A stretch of DNA of 64,000 nucleotides, from the NCBI GenBank assembly GCA_964393275.1, contig CAYMTA010000011.1:1-64000 (forward strand), read 5' to 3'. Below, piece by piece: positions 44,301 to 51,297 of this stretch (positions are counted from its first letter, which is position 1; each line of letters opens with the position of its first letter). Both the position numbers and the translations under genes were made by a program. Source of the DNA: SLRI01 sp964393275. Lineage in GTDB: Bacteria > Pseudomonadota > Alphaproteobacteria > Geminicoccales > Geminicoccaceae. Under the pieces are notes generated by a model, which saw only the letters and a program-made list of their open reading frames with translations, did no database searches and was not told where the DNA came from.

Positions 44301-44561
44301 ATCGAGCGTGACCACTTCGACATAGCGCCCGAGCCGCCCGACGGCCTCGCCGAGCCGGGTCGGAAAGGGGCGGCTCGCGCGCAATTCCAGCGCCGCACCC
44401 TTGCGTTCGGTCTGGATCTCGACCAGCTCCGGCCATTCGACCACCAGCCGGCCGAAGGTTTCGTGCAGGCCGACGCGGGACACGGCTTCGGCCGCCCTGG
44501 CAGCGTGCGGGGCGAAGCCGAGCAGGACACAGAGGACGGCGAGGACGAGGTGGCGGCTCAT
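41304..44561 (-). CDS. Large secreted TPR-repeat protein with AMIN-like N-terminal segments
   Basis: 1085 residues. A signal peptide (HLVLAVLCVLLGFAPHAARA) is followed by about 450 residues of repeated beta-rich segments of the form GRLLVLDFRAAP and KLVIDLVPP, which resemble AMIN-type domains. A Pro/Ala-rich linker lies near 225-270. From about residue 545 the protein is almost wholly helical with alternating Ala/Leu/Glu, as in tetratricopeptide repeats. AMIN domains bind peptidoglycan or periplasmic partners and TPRs bind proteins. Start ATG 44561 overlaps the upstream MotB-like stop, so this is part of a three-gene operon. The function is unknown. Confidence 0.7.
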   Translation of the reverse strand: MSRHLVLAVLCVLLGFAPHAARAAEAVSRVGLHETFGRLVVEWPELVEIQTERKGAALELRASRPFPTRLGEAVGRLGRYVEVVTLDAGDSTLIVRPRAGIDLSFELLDGRLLVLDFRAAPAELRLRVGQHPGFVRLVIEPVAADAAVVDRSQGELEVELPGALSAWALNRLREVPGITDVALDGQSLKLALARTATARTQRVEPDKLVIDLVPPAEAALAAAPAGPEVAVPRAKPTRQAAMDETVAPVAEPPEVQPKVAAEAPPEPAAAATADVAPAELPVVISATKLGGASAEIAFRWAAPVPAAVFVRGQTLWAVFGSAASAIEIDADAFRAAIGQHVTGLRRERHPTATVLRLALAGERAALVHRAGASWIVTLRPADGEVGTAEASGLEPRDRGLLLPDIKALASLVDPVVGDRLGIGLALSPTGPRLVDSRFVGLRLMPSAQGAVWRELAAAVTPDDLTGDGLILTAAHGVLPTPAAETVAALPSAEPTFARPAVEIPDPAPTERAVEVPVAVDEHDPPRPTASRERSPLGLAPFATGDFRARRAALQAGMATAAGPMREAARLDLARLLIVHGLGAEALELLDAARVEADEAAGAGTAQAALTGAALLLMDRAAEAAKRLGDPRLAADDEVALWHGAAAASLGEWDQGLVDWERGAAHLATYPLDLQAALAVPGVRLLLETGRADAAFELIDRLTALDLRSDRLRSLRRLEALALERDGAADEALAAWRALAETGPLEERAVARAAATDLALAAGQISMEEAIATLEADRRDWRGQKDELRLWRRLATLQHEAGRIDEALETLRTAMHRTPPPAEAQAMTGEMSAIFAEALAELGAGRRSPTSALLLYRRYQELMPGGPEGDDLALSLSAALLATGLANAGAEILDDRLELAVPRDARRARLGLGLARLHAASGAFDRTLATLVDSTPLDAVDADLMAERQRLVAEALAATSGSAALAGGSAPSRLRARAAFDAGDWPAVRLAAAPLEAALPEMGPITPEAGEIVLMLATAARQMGDAQEVRRLARLHGGRLSSERDAAVLRLLAGLPSFAGSTDQVLADATQHLHEARDVLAALGAP

Positions 44562-45184
44562 GGCTGATCCACCGAGGCCTGATCGGGCGGCCGGGTGCGC
44601 AGGGTCAAGATCAGCCGGTCGCCGTCGGGCTCGCCGGCGGCGGGAACCAGAACCTCCGCGCCCGCCAGGCCGAGCTCGCTCGAGAGCCGGCGCTGAAACG
44701 CCGCGACGCGCTCGAGCCGTGCGGCCAGCGTCTCGTCCCTCCGCCCCGGCAGACGAAAGCTCGGCTCGAGCGCAAATCGCCGGGCGAGAAAAGCATAGGT
44801 GGCCATGAGCTCGGTTGCGGCACTCCGTCCGGCCGCCGACGAGGATGTCGGGTCGACCATTTCTACAACAAGTTGAAATTCATCGTACTTTATATTCGTA
44901 TAGGTTGCCAAGCCTTCCTGCGCGCGCAAGAGCGCCGCGAGATAGGCGAAGGAGCGGTCGGCCTCGGCGCTGATCTCGGGCGTGGCCCGGTCCGCCACGC
45001 TGCCCCGGGTCACGAGGGCGATTGCCGGGCGCTCCGGATCGACTGGCAGCAGCGCTGCCCGTCCTCCGCCGTCGAGGTCGCGCATCGAGAGGCCCAGAAC
45101 GAAGAACGTCAACAGCAGGGCGACCACGTCGGCCAGCATGATCGACCAGGCCCGCTCGCCGGCGCGGTCCCGCTCAGTCCGCAT
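44558..45184 (-). CDS. MotB-plug-like membrane protein retaining the proton-relay Asp
   Basis: 208 residues. The single helix near the N-terminus (MLADVVALLLTFFVLGLSM) aligns by eye with the MotB helix (YADFMTAMMAFFLVMW), and D19 falls exactly at the proton-carrying Asp. The rest is periplasmic with a possible OmpA-like fold near the C-terminus (RLERVAAFQRRLSSELG, DRLILTLRT), shorter than in MotB. It could form a proton-driven stator with a MotA partner, but no such gene is in the window. It overlaps both neighbours (11 and 4 bases). A rare-codon, AT-rich patch lies at about 44858-44912. Confidence 0.65.
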   Translation of the reverse strand: MRTERDRAGERAWSIMLADVVALLLTFFVLGLSMRDLDGGGRAALLPVDPERPAIALVTRGSVADRATPEISAEADRSFAYLAALLRAQEGLATYTNIKYDEFQLVVEMVDPTSSSAAGRSAATELMATYAFLARRFALEPSFRLPGRRDETLAARLERVAAFQRRLSSELGLAGAEVLVPAAGEPDGDRLILTLRTRPPDQASVDQP

Positions 45185-45881
45185 GCACTTCGCCGACAGC
45201 CGCGCGGGGCACGGTGAAGCGCCAGATGCCGACCGGCAGCGCCGCGAAGCCGAGACCGAGCTTCTCGCCGTCGAGGCCGTTCGCCTCGAGCACCCCGGCC
45301 AGGGCGACCAGCCGGTCCCGTGCGGCCCCGGCGTCGCTCTCCGGCAAGAGGGTGGTCACAAGAAGCGGCGTGTCCCAGGCGGTGCCGCGTTCGGCGAGGG
45401 CCGTGGCGAGGCGGTTGAGCAGCACGAGACGCTCTCGCCGAATGGCCGGGCCGGCACCGTCGAAAAGGTCGGCCGCCGCGAGGTCGAAGGCGATGAGCAT
45501 GCCCGCAATCCGCCGGGCTCTCGCCTGCACCGGCAGCGAGGCGGCGAGCCGCCGGCGCAATCGCTCCTCGGCCAGGGTCGAGCCGTCCAGAGGCTCGCTT
45601 TCGGCACCGCTGCCGGGCGGGGCGGCGAAGCGGTCGGCCAACGCTTCGAGCACGGGCCCAGCCTTGGTGGCGCTGATCTCCGAGCGGCTGTAGAGCACGA
45701 CGAAGAAGGCGAGCAGGATCAGCATCAGCTTGAGAAAGCCATCGGTCGGCAGCTCGGCCGACGCCGGGTCGAGGCGAGGCAGAGGCGGGTCGTCGGACAA
45801 GGGGGCGTTGCGGCGCGTGGCAGGATCGCCGGCGACCCTTCGCGGTCGCGGCTCGCGGGTTTCCGCTCGGGTTCGCAGCAT
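45174..45881 (-). CDS. MotB-plug-like membrane protein with Lys at the proton-relay position
   Basis: 235 residues from ATG 45881 (GTG 45902 also possible). A basic cytoplasmic head is followed by one helix (FLKLMLILLAFFVVLYS, about 49-65) with the MotB-type AFFVV. At the position of MotB's essential Asp stands K51. The periplasmic part has a helical stretch and then beta-alpha segments (RRIAGMLIAFDLAAADLF, TPLLVTTLLPE) that resemble a degenerate OmpA-like domain. It is the first gene of the coupled operon with the second MotB-like protein and the TPR protein, and probably forms a complex with them. Confidence 0.65.
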   Translation of the reverse strand: MLRTRAETREPRPRRVAGDPATRRNAPLSDDPPLPRLDPASAELPTDGFLKLMLILLAFFVVLYSRSEISATKAGPVLEALADRFAAPPGSGAESEPLDGSTLAEERLRRRLAASLPVQARARRIAGMLIAFDLAAADLFDGAGPAIRRERLVLLNRLATALAERGTAWDTPLLVTTLLPESDAGAARDRLVALAGVLEANGLDGEKLGLGFAALPVGIWRFTVPRAAVGEVHAD

Positions 45882-45924
45882 GCCGGGAACGCCACCTCGC
45901 ACGCGACCGCGCTGCCACCGCGGC

Positions 45925-45960
45925 GGCCGTCTCTATCCTGTGGGCAAGGATAGGGCGGCC
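45925..45960 (-). terminator. Hairpin between fdhF and the MotB-like operon
   Basis: CTATCCT (45933-45939) and AGGATAG (45947-45953) form a perfect 7-bp stem with a 7-base loop. An outer GGCCG/CGGCC stem extends it to positions 45925-45960 across a small internal loop. On the minus strand it lies after the fdhF stop and before the MotB-like start. It can serve as the fdhF terminator or as a leader structure of the next operon. No T-run is visible. Confidence 0.45.
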
Positions 45961-46000
45961 CAGGTTGCGCAATCGTTAACGCGGCGACCCGAAGGCCGCG

Positions 46001-48781
46001 TCAGCCGGCCGGCTGGAGGCCTTCCTTCGCAGCCACGAGGCGCTCGATCCGTGCCGCCGAGAACTTGAACTCCGGAATCTTGCCGAACGGATCGAGCTCG
46101 GGATTGGTCAGGATGTTGGCCGGAGCCTCGACGAAGCAGAAGGGGATGAAGAGCATGCCCCGGGCGATCGCCGGGTCGCGCCGTGCCATCAGCTCGATCG
46201 TGCCGCGGCGGGTGGTGATGCGCACCCGCTCGCCCGGAGCGATGCCGAGCTCGGCCAGGTCGTCGCGGTTCATGGCGACGAAGGCCTCGGGCTCGAGCGC
46301 GTCGAGCATGGTGGCGCGCCGGGTCATGGCCCCGGTGTGCCAGTGCTCGAGCGTGCGGCCGGTGGTCAGGATCATGGGAAAGCGCGTGTCTGGCGCCTCG
46401 GCTGGCTCGAGGCCCGTGGCGGGCACCAGCGTGGCGCGCCCGGTCGTGGTCGGGAAGCGGTCGGCGAAGACCACGCCCTCGCCCGGGTGGTCCGGGGCCG
46501 GGCAGGGATAGCCGACCGTGCCCTCGCGCTCCAGCCGCTCCCAGGTGATGTTGGCGAGGGACGGCATGGCCAGGGTCATCTCGGCGAAGACGTCGGCCGG
46601 CCCGGCGTAGCGCCAGTCGAGGCCGAGCCGCCTCGCCAGCTCCTGGACGATCCACCAGTCGGGGCGGGTCTCGCCCAGGACCGGCAAGGCCGGCCGGCCG
46701 AGCTGCACCTGCCGGTTGGTGTTGGTCACCGTGCCGGTCTTCTCGGGCCAGGCGGTGGCCGGCAGGACGACGTCGGCGAAGGAGGCGGTCTCGGTCAGGA
46801 AGATGTCCTGGACGACGAGGTGCTCGAGCTTGGCGAGCGCCGCCCTGACATGCTGCACGTTGGGGTCCGACATGGCCGGGTTCTCGCCCAGGACGTACAT
46901 GCCCCGGATGACGCCTTCGCTGGCCGCGTCCATGATCTCGACCACGGTGAGGCCCGGCCGCTCGGGCAGGGTGGTGCCCCAGAGGGACTCGAGCAGCGGG
47001 CGATAGGTGGCGTGGTCGATTGGATGGTAGTCGGGCAGGAACATCGGGATCAGCCCGGCATCGGAGGCGCCCTGGACATTGTTCTGGCCGCGCAAGGGGT
47101 GCAGACCCGTGCCGGGCCGGCCGGTGTGGCCGCAGAGCAGGGCGAGGCTGATCAGGCAGCGGGCATTGTCGGTGCCGTGGGTGTGCTGGCTCACACCCAT
47201 GCCCCAGAAGAGGATGGCCCGCTCGGCGCGGGCGTAGAGCCGGGCGACGGTGCGGATGGTGGCGGCGTCGATGCCGCAGATCGGCGCCATGGCCTCGGGC
47301 GGGTAGGCGGCGAGATGCTGGCGAAGGTGGTCGAAGCCCTCCGTGTGCGCCTGGAGATACTGGCGGTCGAAGAGCTCCTCGGTGACGATGACGTTGAGCA
47401 TGGCATTCAGAAGCGCCACGTCGCGGCCCGGCTCGAACTGCAGCATGTGGGTGGCATGGCGGCGGAGCGCTTGGCCGCGCGGGTCCATGACGACGAGCTT
47501 CGCGCCAGCTTTCACCGCCTGCTTGAAGTAGGTCGCCGCCACCGGGTGGTTCTCGGTCGGGTTGGCGCCGATGACGACGATGACGTCGGCCAGCAGCGCC
47601 TCGTTGAAGGGTGCCGTCACCGCACCCGAGCCGATGCCCTCCATGAGCGCCGCCACCGACGAGGCGTGGCAGAGGCGCGTGCAGTGGTCGACATTGTTGG
47701 TGACGAAGCCGGTCCGCACCAGCTTCTGGAAGAGATAGGCCTCCTCGTTGGAGCCTTTGGCCGAGCCGAAGCCGGCGAGCGCGTCGCCGCCATGTGCGTC
47801 CCGTATGCGGCGAAGCCCGGCGGCGGCGGTCTCGAGCGCCTCGTCCCAGGTGGCCTCGCGGAAATGGCTCCAGGGGTTGGCGGCATCGACCAGCTCGTCG
47901 GCGCGTTTGGGTGCGTCCGCCTTGCGGATCAGGGGCACGGTCAGCCGTTCCGGGCTGTGCACGTAGTCGAAGCCGAAGCGGCCCTTGACGCAGAGCCGGT
48001 TCTCGTTCGCCGGGCCGTTGGCCCCGCTGACATAGCGGATGCGGTCGTCCCTGACGTGGAAGGTCAGCCGGCAGCCGACGCCGCAGAAGGGGCACACGCT
48101 CTCGACGTCGCGGTCGACCGAGCGATCGCCGATCTCGTCCTCGTCCATGATCGAGGCCGGCATCAGGGCACCGGTCGGGCAGGCCTGGACGCACTCGCCA
48201 CAGGCGACGCAGGTGGAATGGCCCATGGGATCGTCCATGTCGAAGACGATCTTCTCCTCGTGGCCGCGGCCGGCCATGCCGATCACGTCGTTGACCTGGA
48301 CCTCGCGGCAGGCGCGCACGCAGAGCGTGCAGTGGATGCAGGCATCGAGGTTGACCCGCATCGCCGGGTGGCTGGGGTCGGGGGCGGGGCGGGCCTCGGC
48401 GGGAAAGCGGCTGGTCTCGAGCCCGCTTCTCTCGATCCATTGCCAGAGCCGGCTGTCCCGGTCGCGCGCGCGCTCGCGCGGCGGCTGGTCGGCGAGCAGC
48501 AGCTCCATGACCATGCGGCGCGCTTTGGTCGCCCGCTCGTTCTGGACATGGACGATCATCCCGTCCTTCGGCAGCCGCAGGCAGGAGGGCGCCAGAACCC
48601 GCTCGCCCTCGATCTCGACCATGCAGACGCGGCAGTTGCCATCCGGCCGGTAGCCGGGCTCCGGTGCGTAGCAGAGATGCGGGATGGCGAGCCCGAGCCG
48701 CTCGGCGACTTGCCAGATGGTCTCGTTCGGTTCTGCCTCGACCTCGCGGCCGTCGAGGGTGAAGTGGATGGATTGGGTCAT
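46001..48781 (-). CDS. fdhF: Formate dehydrogenase alpha subunit (FdsA-like, molybdopterin)
   Basis: 926 residues from ATG 48781. A 2Fe-2S ferredoxin domain has C37, C50, C53 and C67. Two [4Fe-4S] motifs follow (CIHCTLCVRAC and CVACGECVQACP), then the cluster of the molybdopterin domain (CPFCGVGC). The catalytic region is DHCTRLCHASSV, so Cys and not selenocysteine is the molybdenum ligand. The C-terminal molydopterin dinucleotide-binding domain has RTLEHWHTGAMTRR and GERVRITTRRGT. It oxidises formate to CO2. The beta, gamma and accessory subunit genes (fdsB, fdsG, fdsC/fdhD) are not adjacent. Confidence 0.92.
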   Translation of the reverse strand: MTQSIHFTLDGREVEAEPNETIWQVAERLGLAIPHLCYAPEPGYRPDGNCRVCMVEIEGERVLAPSCLRLPKDGMIVHVQNERATKARRMVMELLLADQPPRERARDRDSRLWQWIERSGLETSRFPAEARPAPDPSHPAMRVNLDACIHCTLCVRACREVQVNDVIGMAGRGHEEKIVFDMDDPMGHSTCVACGECVQACPTGALMPASIMDEDEIGDRSVDRDVESVCPFCGVGCRLTFHVRDDRIRYVSGANGPANENRLCVKGRFGFDYVHSPERLTVPLIRKADAPKRADELVDAANPWSHFREATWDEALETAAAGLRRIRDAHGGDALAGFGSAKGSNEEAYLFQKLVRTGFVTNNVDHCTRLCHASSVAALMEGIGSGAVTAPFNEALLADVIVVIGANPTENHPVAATYFKQAVKAGAKLVVMDPRGQALRRHATHMLQFEPGRDVALLNAMLNVIVTEELFDRQYLQAHTEGFDHLRQHLAAYPPEAMAPICGIDAATIRTVARLYARAERAILFWGMGVSQHTHGTDNARCLISLALLCGHTGRPGTGLHPLRGQNNVQGASDAGLIPMFLPDYHPIDHATYRPLLESLWGTTLPERPGLTVVEIMDAASEGVIRGMYVLGENPAMSDPNVQHVRAALAKLEHLVVQDIFLTETASFADVVLPATAWPEKTGTVTNTNRQVQLGRPALPVLGETRPDWWIVQELARRLGLDWRYAGPADVFAEMTLAMPSLANITWERLEREGTVGYPCPAPDHPGEGVVFADRFPTTTGRATLVPATGLEPAEAPDTRFPMILTTGRTLEHWHTGAMTRRATMLDALEPEAFVAMNRDDLAELGIAPGERVRITTRRGTIELMARRDPAIARGMLFIPFCFVEAPANILTNPELDPFGKIPEFKFSAARIERLVAAKEGLQPAG

Positions 48782-48877
48782 GGCGTTTCGCTTCCGCGGT
48801 TCAGCCGTCGCGCGCGGCAAACCCGAAAGTCGTGCCAATTCAAGGCCCGCTTGTCAAATCGAAGGGAGGCCGGGCTT

Positions 48878-49783
48878 TCAGAGGCGAAAGCCCGGCAGCG
48901 CGAAGTCCGGCACTGCCGCGTAGCGCCGGGCGAGCGCATCCAGGGCCGCCTCGTGGGCGGCCGCGTCGGCACCTTCGGGAAAGGCCTCGGCATGGATCCC
49001 CCGCATGATGAAGGCGGCACCGAGGCCGGCGTCCTTGGCACCCTTGATGTCGTGCTCGAAGCTGTCACCGATGCCACAGATTTCCGCGCTGGCAAGGCCC
49101 GGCAGCAGCTCGCGGCAGGCGGCGTAGATGGGGGCGTGCGGCTTGCCGACATAGATCACCCGGCCGCCGAGCTCGCGGTAGCGCTCGGCGAGCGTGCCGG
49201 GCGCCATGGTGAGACCGCCCTCCGTGGGCGCCACCCGGTCCGGATTCGAGCAGACCATGGGCAGGTCCCGCGAAGCCGCGATGGCGATGATCCGCTCGAA
49301 CTCGTCGAGGTCGTGGGTCAGCGTGTCGAGCCAGGTCAGATAGACGAAATCCGCCCTGGCCGGATCCGCCACCACCTCGAGATCGAGCCCCTCCACCGGC
49401 CCCATGTCGCCGTCGCGGGTGAAGAGGATGCAGCGCCGGCCGAGCATCCGGAACGCCTCGAGCGCGCGGCTCCGCAGCGCCAGCCAGGTCGCCTCGCCCG
49501 AGGTGACGACGCCGTCCAGCACGCTCGGGTCGAAGCCGAGCTCCAGGAGCCGCTCCTCGTTGTAGTGGCGCCTTCTGCCGGAATTGGTCAGGAGCACCAC
49601 CCGCTTGCCGCGCCGCCGCAGCAGGGCCAGAAGCTCGATGGCTCCGGGATAGGGGGTGGCGCCATTGTGCAAGACGCCCCATTGGTCGATGAGGAAGCCC
49701 GCATAGCGGTCGATGAAAGCGCCGACACCGTCGACGAAGATCGTTCTGTTGCCGAGAGGGGCCTCGGCGGCGGTGCTGGCCAA
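48878..49783 (-). CDS. HAD-superfamily class IIA sugar-phosphatase-like hydrolase
   Basis: About 301 residues from TTG 49783, chosen to match family length and limit overlap with the divergent dehydrogenase gene (GTG 49831 is open). Motif I is FLIDQWGVLHNG with the catalytic Asp, followed by TPYPGAIELLALLRRRGKRVVLLTNSG (motif II) and, at the end, VGKPHAPIYAAC and GIGDSFEHDIKGAKDAG (motifs III and IV). This fits the TIGR01459-type family of NagD-like phosphatases, common in alphaproteobacteria. The substrate is unknown. Confidence 0.88.
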   Translation of the reverse strand: MASTAAEAPLGNRTIFVDGVGAFIDRYAGFLIDQWGVLHNGATPYPGAIELLALLRRRGKRVVLLTNSGRRRHYNEERLLELGFDPSVLDGVVTSGEATWLALRSRALEAFRMLGRRCILFTRDGDMGPVEGLDLEVVADPARADFVYLTWLDTLTHDLDEFERIIAIAASRDLPMVCSNPDRVAPTEGGLTMAPGTLAERYRELGGRVIYVGKPHAPIYAACRELLPGLASAEICGIGDSFEHDIKGAKDAGLGAAFIMRGIHAEAFPEGADAAAHEAALDALARRYAAVPDFALPGFRL

Positions 49784-49824
49784 GAATTCGATCCCGTGAT
49801 TGCCAAGACATGAAGGAGACTGTG

Positions 49825-50571
49825 GTGACACCTATCGATCCGGGCCTCGAAGGCAAGCGCGTTCTGGTCACGGGCGCCAGTCGAGGCATTGGAGCGGCCG
49901 CCGCGCGACTGTTCGCCGCTTCTGGCGCCCGACTGGTCCTGCACCACCGCCGCGGCCCGGCGGAGGCGGCCGCCATCCCTCATGTGGCCCTGGTCCAGGG
50001 CGATTTCACCGACCGCTCGGCGCCGGCCAGGGTTGTCGAGGCGGCCGTGGCAGCCTTGGGCGGCCTCGACATTCTCGTCAACAATGCCGGGCATCTGCTC
50101 GGCCGGATCGCGCTCGACGCCATGGACGACGCAGCGATCGATCGGGTTTTCGATCTGAACGCGCGCTCGGTGGTCGCCGCCAGCCGGGCAGCCTTGCCGG
50201 CGCTGCGCCAGAGCCGAGGCCAGATCATCAATGTCACGTCGATCGCGGCCCGAACCGGCGGCAGCGCCGGTGCTGCGCTCTACGCGTCGGCCAAGGCGTT
50301 CGTGTCGACCTTCACCCGCGCGCTCGCGACCGAGCTCGCCGCCGACGGCATCCGGGTCAATGCGGTCTCGCCCGGCACCATCGCCACCGAGTTCCACGAG
50401 ATCTACTCGACCAGGGAAAAGCTCGAGGGGACCCGCCAGCGCATCCCGCTCGGCCGGCTGGGGCAGGGCGACGACTGCGCCGGCGCCTTCCTCTTCCTCG
50501 CCTCGGAACGGCTCGGCGGCTACGTCACCGGCCAGATCATCGAGGTCAATGGTGGCCAGCTCATGCCCTGA
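49825..50571 (+). CDS. SDR family oxidoreductase
   Basis: About 248 residues. GTG 49825 is preferred because AAGGAG (49813-49818) lies 6 bases before it; the ATG at 49810 is upstream of that site and in the same frame. Motifs are VLVTGASRGIGAAAARLF, NNAGHLLG, the catalytic serine in INVTSIAARTG and YASAKAF, and the C-terminal VNAVSPGTIATEF. It resembles the 3-oxoacyl-ACP reductase/glucose dehydrogenase-like branch. The substrate is not known. It diverges from the HAD gene. Confidence 0.88.
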   Translation: MTPIDPGLEGKRVLVTGASRGIGAAAARLFAASGARLVLHHRRGPAEAAAIPHVALVQGDFTDRSAPARVVEAAVAALGGLDILVNNAGHLLGRIALDAMDDAAIDRVFDLNARSVVAASRAALPALRQSRGQIINVTSIAARTGGSAGAALYASAKAFVSTFTRALATELAADGIRVNAVSPGTIATEFHEIYSTREKLEGTRQRIPLGRLGQGDDCAGAFLFLASERLGGYVTGQIIEVNGGQLMP

Positions 50572-50595
50572 CCGGCGCCGGGCGATCGGCCACCC

Positions 50596-51030
50596 TCAGA
50601 GATAGGTCAGGGCCAGCACGGCGAGGCCGGCGAAGGCGCCGAAGCCGAGCACCATGCAGGCGAAGAGCGCCAGCGACACGACATTGCCCACTCGAGCCAG
50701 GGGGTGGCGGGCCCGCTCATGCGCCAGGCGCAGCCGGTCGCGCCGCTCCCTGCCGCCGACGATCGCCAGATAGCGGCGGCCGATCGGCGTCCACAGGCTG
50801 AGGCGGATGTCCACCGCATGCCCGCCCCAGGCGAGCTCCTCGGCCGCCTGCCGCAGCGCCATGAGCTGCTCGTGGTCGAGCGACCGGCGAACCTCGAGCG
50901 GCAGGCGCAGGATGAGCGACTTGTAGAGACCGTGGCCGTCGATCGGCGGGGTCCAGAGACCGGGAAGCGACGCCGCACCCTGGCCGTGGGGCGGCGCCGG
51001 CGGTCTGGCGGGGCTGGTCGATCCGAGCAT
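50596..51030 (-). CDS. Tail-anchored hypothetical membrane protein
   Basis: 144 residues. The N-terminal 30 are Pro/Gly-rich and probably disordered. The middle has a helix (SLDHEQLMALRQAAEELAW) and a short beta-like WTPIGRRYLAIVGGRE. The last 30 residues form one membrane helix (VVSLALFACMVLGFGAFAGLAVLALTYL). I do not recognise the family. It faces away from the Tad-like genes and lies 24 bp after the dehydrogenase stop on the other strand. Confidence 0.6.
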   Translation of the reverse strand: MLGSTSPARPPAPPHGQGAASLPGLWTPPIDGHGLYKSLILRLPLEVRRSLDHEQLMALRQAAEELAWGGHAVDIRLSLWTPIGRRYLAIVGGRERRDRLRLAHERARHPLARVGNVVSLALFACMVLGFGAFAGLAVLALTYL

Positions 51031-51297
51031 GCTGGCGGCTCTCCTGCGATCCGCGCGGCGGGTGGCCAGGGCAGGTAGGCGGCCGATCCACGGATGGCCG
51101 TGGCCGCAAGCTGCCAGAACGAGCCTAACAAGAGGTTGCCGGGCACGGGCCGGTTCGCGGCTGGCGTACGGCAGTGCGCAAAAGAGGCGCTCGATGGCCG
51201 GTGCCGATCCGGGCTGCGGAGAATTTGCGAAAAATTAAGGCTCTGCGGCGAGGATGCAGGCTTCGGGGTCCGAGACACAGCCCGAGGGAATGTGCCG

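Noticed and set aside
42000..44500. Tandem DNA repeats within the TPR protein gene
   Set aside because: The protein has repeated motif types, but the DNA shows no exact tandem copies. The similarity is at the fold and composition level.
41304..45881. A Zorya-type defence system (ZorA/ZorB)
   Set aside because: The MotB-like proteins prompted the idea, but no ZorA, ZorC, ZorD or ZorE-like gene is present, and the third gene is an exported TPR protein.
46337..49813. A plus-strand ORF of 1158 codons opposite formate dehydrogenase and the HAD gene
   Set aside because: It runs across two confidently identified minus-strand genes and the gap between them, and its translation has no recognisable fold. 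It is a shadow frame.
51031..51297. An N-terminal extension of the TadG-like protein from the open frame starting at 51094
   Set aside because: The extension has unprotein-like composition, and the ATG at 51298 has a good ribosome site followed directly by the processing-signal region.
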